Of a stretch of 64,000 nt of DNA, positions 35,916 through 64,000 are shown piece after piece (positions within the stretch are counted from its first letter, which is position 1; each line of letters begins with the position of its first letter). The position numbers were made by a program, and so were the translations under genes. The stretch spans positions 9,000,001 to 9,064,000 of the forward strand of contig NC_054757.1 of NCBI RefSeq assembly GCF_018143015.1, in the 5' to 3' direction. The notes under the pieces were generated by a model that searched no databases, was not told the DNA's origin, and saw only the letters and a list, made by a program, of their open reading frames with translations. Source of the stretch: Lytechinus variegatus. Lineage: Eukaryota > Echinodermata > Echinoidea > Temnopleuroida > Toxopneustidae.

Positions 35916-36077
35916 ACATTAATCCTAGACTCAAAATACCTTGAGCTCAGAGCTGACAATGACATTAATTTTGATGGCACATGTCCAAGAATTGAACTAG
36001 ATTTCAGGTGGTCTTTTACTCTACATGTATTTCTTATGTATGAAATAAACCTTGGTCTCATTACTCATTATTATTGT

Positions 36078-36620
36078 GGGGGGGCCAATTACATTGGCGA
36101 GTGGATACCATGCGCGACCAAAAAAACACGTAAAAAGGATGTCTTTTTCATGATATGGCACGTTACGTACGTAACGTGATAAGGGTGTCAAAAACACAAA
36201 AATAATGAAAAAGGGGTATCTATTTCGCTAGGAAAATTACGTGTTTAGGGTCGAATATGCGGGGATGATAAAACAAAATTAAAATGTTTTATAAAGGATG
36301 TCCTTTTTGCCCCAAAACTTCGTGTTTAGAGTCCGATTTGCGCGAGGTGTAGAAGGTGGGGTCGTACTAACCAAATAAGGTAAAGCCGCGACGACCGAAG
36401 GACCCGTAACAAAACATTCCTGTACTTGTTTAGGGGTTCATTTCAGGGAATATTTGCCAAGAGTATCGTTTTGTTTCCCATACTTGTTAAGGGTAGGGTT
36501 TCACACGCCAATACTTGTTAAGGGGTGCATTTTCAGAAAATGGAAATTACGTGTTTAGGGTGCTTTTCGAGACCCCATGGTCGCGCATGGTATCCACTCG
36601 TGAATGGAAGTGGCCCCCCC
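36078..36620. mobile_element. MITE, ends GGGGGGGCCA with inner GAGTGGATACCATG
   Basis: Inverted ends: ggggggccaatt then gagtggataccatgcgcgac at the left, and gtcgcgcatggtatccactc then ggccccccc at the right. The interior repeats acgtgtttagggt and acttgttaaggg phrases. No reading frame. Confidence 0.85.
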
Positions 36621-37408
36621 GGGCTCATTACATAAACTCTTATTATTGTGCCTTTGCCAAAATGATAACTACCTTGGTACCTCAATTTTCATGTGCTGCA
36701 TCCCTATTTTAACATAATTATTACCATAATGACAAAGTTACAAATTTATATTGCTTTGGGACCCTTTTTTGTTAATTGTGCAATTCAATTTTTTTTCAAA
36801 TATTGTTTTCAATGTGGGATTTTGATAAAAGAATGCCTTTTGTAAATGATGACAAATCCCCAAATCTGAAAGTTATAATATCTCGTCATCAAAAGCATTG
36901 TCAAAAATGTTTTCATGTATTTTGTTACGATTTTGCAATCAATTTTTTTTTCAAATTCTTTGAAGAAAGCTTGAGTTTGTCTAAAATCGTTGTGATGTAT
37001 CATCCTAGAAAAGATTGAATGAAATTCAAAATTAATGTTACTATGTTCCTCCATTGGGTGATTTCAAGTCCGGTGTTTGTGTTGGAAGCACAATTTGGAT
37101 TGCTTCCCATAGCTCCAAAACCTATTCTGAGTTTGTAAAACTGATCCAGATCACATTATTGACACCTCAACAACTAGTGAGCAACCTTTCAGGACCAACA
37201 TCATTTTTATGATTGGTGTTATACTCGTGTATAAAAAAATGGCCTAACACCAACACCAATAGGTCAACACTGAACTTGAAATCACCCATTGTGAAATTAC
37301 ATGTATAATATTTCGCAGCACAGGAATTTCTGTGCAATTGTTGTGGAGAATTAATGTACAACCGTATTCAGTATTGTATGTGTAATCAAACTCCTTGTCA
37401 CATGTGAT

Positions 37409-37757
37409 GCATGTGGAAGCGTCGTGGTGTAGCACTTCGGACTCTCGCCTTGCAATCAGAGGGACGTGTGTTCGAATCCTTCCGTGGCCTAGCGTCCTTT
37501 GGCAAGGCATCAATCCAAACCTTGCCACTCTCCACCCAGGTGTTAAATGGGTACCCAGTAGGATGCGAAAGCCTATATGTAGTATACCTAGTAATTGAGT
37601 ATTGGAACTCTTGTTGGAATGCTCCCCAGGGAGTGGAGAAGGTGCATAAATTGTGTGCGGGCATGCAAGGATCCGATGACCGGGGTAATAACATTTGCAA
37701 TGCAAAGCGCTTCAAAACAAATTGTAATAAGTGCTATATAAATGTAACTATCATTTT
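37409..37757 (+). mobile_element. tRNA-derived SINE
   Basis: Head resembles a tRNA: A-box-like tggtgtagcacttcgg and B-box gtgttcgaatcct, spaced as in a tRNA. The body and a 3' end (gtgctatataaatgtaac) follow. The cloverleaf is imperfect and a body follows, so it is a SINE and not a tRNA gene. Confidence 0.75.
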
Positions 37758-37849
37758 ATCTTTATTATTGTTTATATTTTTGATAAACTTATGTACAAAG
37801 TACATGTCTAATTTTCTAATTTTGTGCAATAAAATGATTCTGTAACATG

Positions 37850-40690
37850 GCTCATTGATTGATATTTCCGGTGCAAGATGTAATGTCAGTTTATACTCCT
37901 ATGCCCGTAAATATTCTGAAAACTGGTTAACTTAGGCCATGGTCTATCTCTCTGGAAAATCATGGGAAGCCAAAAAATCTGTTAATATATATTTCTTACG
38001 CTCTCTGTGCTCGTTTATCATTCTGTCACGGTGGAGAAAATAAAGGTATTAGTCCTTAAGTTATGACTGATCTGAATTACAGATGTGATTAATCAAACTT
38101 GTACAAGGGTCCGTTGCAGAAAGAGTTGCGTTTAAACGCAAGTTAAAAAATCAATCGCAAGTCCCAAATGCACGCTGTTGATTGGTAGAAAATCAAGTTG
38201 CGCATGATTTTTAGAGTTTTGATTGATTGCAATTCTTTCTGCAACGGGCCCCTGGAGGGGCAGTTTGAAAATAAAAATCACTAAAAATTGCTTTAAAAAT
38301 CACTGTATCACTGTCAAAATTGGCTAAACATAGTCCAACAACAATTTTAGACCAGAGCTCAAATTGAATTAAACCAGAGTTCAGAATATGAGCCCATGGT
38401 TTTAATGATAAAAATACTGTATAAACACTAGCTTTTCAAGTTGTAATTTGGTTTGAATTTAAATAAACAATTAAGATAAATGGATAAATGTGGCACAATT
38501 TCATAAATCTTTTGAGCACAGACAAGTTGTCAGTGTTACTATGGCAACTGTCCAAGACCAAAGCTCCTTAGCAAATTAAAACAAATGATTTCACTAAAAG
38601 AAGTCTGCTGACAGCTTTCACAAAATGCCCGGGAATACTTGCGACGTACAACATGAATTGCAGCTGTTTGATTGTGTGCTATCTGATGCTAATTGGCAAC
38701 TACTGCAAGCTAAAGATATTTGTTTCCTAACAGACTTGCAATTCCTACCAAATATGAAAGCTACATGCCCAGACAGTTCAGATAAGAAAAGCTCAACAAA
38801 AAAAAATCAACGCTTCCAGTGTAATGCTCTTCAGTGTAATGCTCTTCATTTGAGAATTGTGCCTACCTTGGCCCAAGTTGATTTATCAATTTTCACCGAA
38901 AAATGACCCATGTTTATCAGATGCCAGTATCGGGGGCCTGTTTCATTAAGACTTGCCATAACACAATTTCTATAACAATCATATCAAAATATTTCAGAAG
39001 CTTTGTAACTTGTTTTATGCAACAGGCCATAGGACTGGTATTCAATCCAAATCTTTGATTGGGTATGTGAGCTGGTTTAAAAAAAGCAGAGTATTTTAAC
39101 TTTGGCTTCTTTTCAGTCAAATTCTTTTTGAAATAGTTCATGTAAGGTAATAAGTATTGAATTGACAATGAATCCTTTACTATGAGACGCGTAATAATAT
39201 TACAATACATGTAAAGAACCTGATTATTTTTGTAAGAAATTTATTCACAACTTCTGAAGGATTCACATATTCACAGAGCGCTATATACATAATACTAAAA
39301 TAACATGTCAAATATTTATATTTACATGACATCATGTATCTACAGTGAAATTGGCAACACGACATTTACTCTTACGACAATTCCTCCTCCGCTAATTTAT
39401 CGGAAGATATACAGTGAGGGTTGTGACAGGTTTCGAATGAGAAACATGTGATGATTAAGATTATGGTCAAATTTGAAGCTCTGGTTAATGTTTGGTTTCA
39501 GTAGGATCAATTGTCGCAGGAGCTAATGTCATGGAACCATGAAATTACATACATATAGATGTACTACCGATTCCTTACAAACGTCCAAATAACAAATGAA
39601 AAGAATGCAATGTGGAGCAATTTCCAGACCATATGCAAAACATGTTCTTCACAACAAATAAATTTAGGACGAGTTGCCATTTGCCTTTATTTTTTGACAG
39701 CCATGAAGGGCATCACTAATAAAAAGATCATTACATTTAGATGGAAAACAAACAGCAATATTAGAGAAAAATAATGAAATAAGCAATGCCAGTATGAATA
39801 CCATTATCATTCAACAATAAAACCAAACAAAAGTTTATCACCTAAACATATTCAGAGGAAGGTATTAAAGTATTCAACCATCTGCAATAGATGTTACTGC
39901 AGAAAATAGGTATTGTCTAAATGTGTCCTTCCCCCCTAAAAAAAAAGAAGAAAGTATAAGTACTATAAATAACCTGTGAAATTTACCATCCCTAAAACCA
40001 TCTTGTTATTCAAAATTATATGTCTAGTTACAAATCATGAACCTGAGCATTTCTGATTAATTTGCCATCAACTACCATGGCAACAACGGCTCATAACACA
40101 GTCAAATGTTTCTAAAGAAAAATCAATGAATTACAAACTCCAATCAGTGCGATGTAACCCTGTCTGGAAATTTTACTTCACAAGATATAATAAAAAATAT
40201 ATATATATCATCAAATCAGAGTCCACATCAAATTTCAATAATTTTTTAAAGGGGTTAAATCAAAACATATGACTTCTAAATAATTTTCAAAATGAACAGG
40301 TCACATGCATGCCAATTACATGGCTAAAATGTATAGCGTCTATAACGTGATATCTATCATGAAGTTTAAATTTCTCATACTTTTGGAGATCACAGAAAAC
40401 ATATCCCTACCTTCCTAATCCTAGCCATGTAGATGATAAGATAATATGACAGAAGATACATCACAAATTACTATTATGGTTTTCAATGCATCTGATTGTA
40501 TATAACATTGGTACATACATGTACAGCACACGACATTAAAAAATTTAATCAACTCGATTGAGGAAAAAAAAGTTTCTCATTACAGATTCTTATTATTAAT
40601 TCAAGAAAAATCAAACATATTTCATTTTAACTGCATGCACCTCACTATACTTCTAAAATATCTCTGGCATCACATAAACCTTCCTTCTCC
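37850..40690. other. intergenic DNA, no gene seen
   Basis: AT-rich, between the convergent P450 and KAT8 genes. Holds one MITE (38107-38253) and a decayed inverted-end fragment near 38935-39030 (ggcctgtttcattaag ... aacaggcc). No frame here has a recognisable domain. Confidence 0.45.
38107..38253. mobile_element. ~147-bp MITE, ends GGGTCCGTTGCAGAAAGA
   Basis: The left arm gggtccgttgcagaaagagt is matched by ttctttctgcaacgggccc at the right; inner parts (ttgattg) also pair. Confidence 0.8.
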
Positions 40691-40694
40691 TTAC

Positions 40695-40827
40695 CTGGAG
40701 CCCATAACACAAAGCTAAGCAATGATCGTAGAACATTTTTCTATGATTGATTACATTGATTACAATGTACAATCGATTGTGAAAATCAAGTGTACGATTA
40801 ATCGCTAAGTTTTGTATTACGGGGCCC
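40695..40827. mobile_element. ~133-bp MITE, ends near GAGCCCATAACACAAAG
   Basis: The left arm cccataacacaaagctaagc pairs with gctaagttttgtattacggg at the right, and gattgatt/aatcaatc-like motifs lie between. Confidence 0.7.
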
Positions 40828-41049
40828 TCAAGTACTTTCAGAGCCAAGGAGACAGTTTCATGAGGCAATCTGTCAGTAACATTCACCAAGATATTTGCAG
40901 TCAACCAATCAGGGAAATGGATTTCAGTAATAACTAGCAGTTTTAACAGTCACTGACAAATAACTTTGTGAAACACTACATGTAAATATCAATGAAGAAC
41001 AAGTTAGAAGAATTATTTATGTAAAGAAGCCTTCAAGTATTAGCTTAAA

Positions 41050-42925
41050 CAGGGCTCGACACTAGCGGCGGTCAGACGGTCCCAGACCGGTAAAAATCGC
41101 TGTCGGGCCAGTAGATTTTCAGAAATTGGAAGATTTACTGGTCCGACATGACCAGTAAAAAATATCATTGTCGGGCCAGTAATTTTCCCAAAAATAGCAA
41201 GATTTAAGAGTCCGACATGACCAGTAATAATACCATTGTTGGGCCAATAACTTCCAGAAATGGTCGAATTCACAGCAAACCATTTCCCCCGTTAAATTCT
41301 GCCATTCACACACAGAATACACACAGAATGAATCGCACGTGTTACTAGAGTACTATCCAGCATGCATATACAGTGTACATGTAGTCTGCCACACAAACCA
41401 CATGGTAAATTCTCCACTGGCAGCACGAACGAAGCCTGGCTAAACTCTGGCAGAAATCTCTCACATAACTGTCAAAATCCAAGGTTCATACTCATGAAAG
41501 GCTCTTATAATGTCCATATTTCCTAAAAATTGGAGCGACTCTGTCATTTGTAAGCAGTAAAAGGAGAAATTTTCACTTCTGTTTTGGTTCAAACAGATCG
41601 GGTTTCGGGTGATATCGTCTGAATACATAATAGCCCCACATATGCATTTATGTGTGTGTTGATACACTAATGGTATATAACTTTCTTTCGTAGCTATTTT
41701 AAATGAGAAAAGAAACTGATAAATTATTTATAATAGTTTAAGCTTTCTTCCTATCTTTCTTTCCTTCTTAATCTTTTTTTGTTTCTTCCCTCGATTTTTT
41801 TTGTTACTGTCTTTCTTTTTTAATTTCCCTTGTTTTCTTTAATTCATTTTTTCTTTCTATCCTTTTATAAAATATTTTCTCTATATTTCCCTTTTCTCTC
41901 TTTCTTTCTGATATTTTCTTTCTTTAGTTTTTGAGTCCATCCATCCTTTATTCTCTTCTTCCTTTCTTTCCTTCCTTCTTTTTACCCCTTTCTTCATTCT
42001 TTGTTACTTTGTTTGTTTCTTCCATCCATCATTTATTTACCCTTTCTTTTTTTATTTCTTTTCTCAGCCCTTTCTTTCTTACATTCGTTCCTTTCTTCTA
42101 TCTGTCTTGTTCTTTCCTTTTTCCCTTTATTAATTATATCATTTTACCTTTCCTTTTTTTTTGACTGCTTGCTTCCTTTCTCTCCTTTATTCTTTCATTC
42201 CTTCCTTTCTTTGTCTCTCGGTCTTTCTTTTTTTCTTCCTTTCATCTATTCTTTTACCTTTTCTTTTTTTTTATAATTGCTTGCTTCTTTCCTTCCCTTC
42301 CTTCCTTTGTTTATTTCTTTCCTTCTATCTATCATTTTACCTTTCCTTCATTTCCTCCTTAATTCCTTCCTTCTTTCAATCTCTCCATTTGTCTGTCTTT
42401 CCATCTCTCCTTTTACCCTTTCTTTTTTATTGCTTCTTCTTTCTTTCCTTTACTACTTTCTGGATTTGTTCTTTCTTTCTGTATTGCTTGCTTCATTTCC
42501 TTCCTTAATTTCTTTTTTTCTTTTCTTTCTTTCTTTCTCATATTTGTTCCTTCTTTATTCCTTCCTTTCCTTCTTTAGTTCTTACTTTTTTTTCTTCCTT
42601 CACATCTATCCTTTCTTTACCTTTTTTTTCTTCCTTTCTTTTATTCTTTCTTTCTTTTCCTTCCTTCCTTCCTTCCATCCTTCCTTCCTTTCTTCGTTTC
42701 TGTCTTGCTTTCTTTTTGTCCTTCAGTTTCCTTCATTTTTTTGGGGGGGGGGGGGGTAATGAAAGGCTAGAAAAATAAACTTGCGCCTTTTCTTAATGTT
42801 TTCTTTATTTTTTGGGACCAGTAGATTTTAGGTTCGGACCAGTAAAAATTTGAAAAACTGGGTATCTACTTGTCCGACATGAATAGGTTGGACCAGTAGA
42901 AAAAATGGGTTAGTGTGGAGCCCTG
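41050..42925. mobile_element. hAT-like element swollen by a pyrimidine tract
   Basis: Inverted ends CAGGGCTCGACACTA / TAGTGTGGAGCCCTG, flanked by a 7-bp direct repeat GCTTAAA (41043-41049 and 42926-42932). Both ends carry repeats of ggaccagtag / gtccgacatga. The middle (about 41740-42770) is almost only C and T. Probably an 0.8-kb hAT-type element into which a microsatellite expanded. Confidence 0.75.
41740..42770 (+). repeat. 1-kb polypyrimidine (CTTT/CCTT)n tract
   Basis: Irregular cttt, ccttcc and ctttt units, overwhelmingly pyrimidine on the + strand, ending in about 14 G at 42743-42756. The Phe/Leu/Ser-rich frames here are artefacts. Confidence 0.93.
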
Positions 42926-42932
42926 GCTTAAA

Positions 42933-44218
42933 ATTGAACAGAATTCAAAATACCCTTGGGTAATCAAGAATAATACCTCTAACGAACAAGTTATTCAAAG
43001 AATGTTATATCCTTTCAGAATCATTTTGTACTTTCAAGAATCTCCATAATAAGCCAGTTCACGGTTAGCTCATGATCAACTTTTCTCACTCAAATGACGT
43101 TTGTGATTTTTCATTAGGATGAGCACTATCATTTTCAAATGTAGATGTTTTGTAAGCGTTACCAGTAGAGTATTCAAATTCTAAGAGCGAAAGGCATTGT
43201 ATAGACCAGGTGACTAGAATAGTACATCAGGGATAAAGTTCGGAAATTGTTTTATTGTGTTGCCTTTGGCACATTTGACTATTGTTTAGGCTGCTGTCAA
43301 ATACCAGTTATTATGAAGGCTCTATTTATTACTCTTCAGCTTGGATGTGATTAAAATGGATATTTTGAAAGGAATACATGAATAATCATCAAATCACAAA
43401 TGCATATGTCAGTGAATTTGAAAGCCACCTTCATGGTTTATCTCAAATGACCTTTTTCTGCTCGTGCGCTGTTTTACAATCGTGAACAGGCTTACACCTT
43501 GGAAAATCAAGAATAACATCTGGGAACTACCATCAAGATTATATTCACAATCATCAGTCATAAGAATGATTTCACTTCAATCTCCCTTATCTTGTCTCAT
43601 CATAAACTTTCTCTTACTAGCCACCTGTCTTGAGCATTCATGGGGAGTAGATAGTGATTAGCCGATACCATACTCTGGGAAAAACCACTGACTGAAAATA
43701 CCTGTAATAAAATCTGCATATCTGGGGCTTGGCCAAATATGCCATCCCATCACATAAATTCCTTGGCCTGAAAAATCACTTCAGGAAGTTTCCTAAAAAC
43801 TGGGGGTCGGTTTACATATTTTATTGAACTGCCCTTAAAGCTTCTTCCAAAAGTACCTTTGACAATGCAACCATCTATGGAATACAGACTCCCTTCACAG
43901 AATAACTTCCTGCTACTCCATTACCAGTTACTCTATCCTCTCTCATCACTCATTTTTCATCTTTCGTCAGCTCACTGAACAATTGTACCGGGCGCACTGA
44001 AACGTTAGCACTGACAGGGTACTAACAGTACAGGCCAAGTCACATCTTTCGGACTGTGATATCGAAAGTTGATCCAAGATGTCATAACGTGCTGGTCTGA
44101 CATCAAGGAACTGCTGCAAAATAACCGGTTGTAACTGGGCCTCTGTTAGCACGTTGTTAGCACTAACATTTCTTAGCAGACAGTACTGATCTTTTACGAT
44201 ATCCACAAAGTCCATCCA
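42933..44218 (-). other. KAT8 3' flank
   Basis: Probable KAT8 3' untranslated region near 44218 and below. Candidate polyadenylation signals (TTTATT on the + strand) lie near 43820, 43325 and 43242; which one is used cannot be told from sequence. Confidence 0.4.
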
Positions 44219-63809
<19,591 letters not shown>

Positions 63810-64000
63810 CTGTTTTAAACAAAAAAGAAAAAGAAAATGACAAAATTTTTTATTGAAACAGCATAGAGCATGTGACTGTTGCAATGCAAGACGACAAAAT
63901 GCGACAGTGCAAGGCTTCACAAGATGGTAATTTACCAGAGTATGTCCACTTATCAAGACTCTGGCTATGGACTACAACTCTACAAGGGTACTCCGGGCTG
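63810..64000 (-). other. KAT8 intron, right edge of window
   Basis: Upstream of the first visible KAT8 exon. No further coding exon was found before the window ends. Confidence 0.6.

Noticed and set aside
37409-37500. Possible tRNA gene
   Set aside because: It has A- and B-box-like motifs but no complete cloverleaf, and a SINE body and tail follow.
41931-42759. Overlapping Phe/Leu/Ser-rich frames resembling membrane proteins
   Set aside because: They translate a pyrimidine microsatellite in several frames at once.
43967-44215. 82-residue - strand frame just after the KAT8 stop
   Set aside because: It lies in the probable 3' untranslated region and has no domain or splice link.

Overview
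This is an animal nuclear sequence, most likely from a sea urchin or a close echinoderm relative. The evidence is two interrupted host genes with ordinary GT-AG introns, a SURL/Mag-like Ty3/Gypsy element, a long LINE, and many short inverted-repeat DNA elements of the sort common in echinoids. The species call is an inference from repeat style and protein similarity recalled from memory; no search was run.

Layout. Positions 1-11000 are gene-poor and hold a whole-looking Ty3/Gypsy element (795-6068) inserted in a TGAT-rich repeat, two MITEs, a minisatellite and a GC-rich patch (8760-9050) that could be a noncoding first exon. Positions 11017-33905 hold a complete 11-exon cytochrome P450 gene on the + strand. 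It splices into 502 codons plus a stop and resembles CYP4V. Its introns carry a Mutator-like element, several MITEs and about 100 copies of a 61-bp satellite. The satellite lies in one orientation in intron 6 and in the opposite orientation in intron 8, where a 1.25-kb TTAA-flanked element interrupts it twice as part of a 2351-bp duplication. Positions 33906-44218 lie between two convergent genes and hold a SINE, MITEs and a hAT-like element stretched by about 1 kb of pyrimidine-rich repeats. Positions 44219-63809 hold nine exons of KAT8 (MOF, a MYST histone acetyltransferase) on the - strand; its N-terminus lies beyond the right edge.

The most interesting signal is a set of five ~80-nt sequences, one in each of five KAT8 introns, all in the KAT8 sense orientation. 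They read as C/D box snoRNAs, with C, D', C' and D boxes and a closing stem. The D' guide, the same in all five, is complementary to the 28S rRNA peptidyl-transferase segment ACAGGGAUAACU, the target I recall for snR38-type snoRNAs. A small hairpin between D' and C' is kept by paired changes, while the second guide has diverged. KAT8 thus looks like a multi-copy snoRNA host gene.

Other notable structure: five TTAA-flanked piggyBac-like MITEs whose ends match within each copy but differ between copies; one of these inserted at the very end of another MITE; a LINE with a 997-codon open frame preceded by degenerate direct repeats; and inverted satellite arrays that could fold P450 exons 7-8 into a double-stranded loop.
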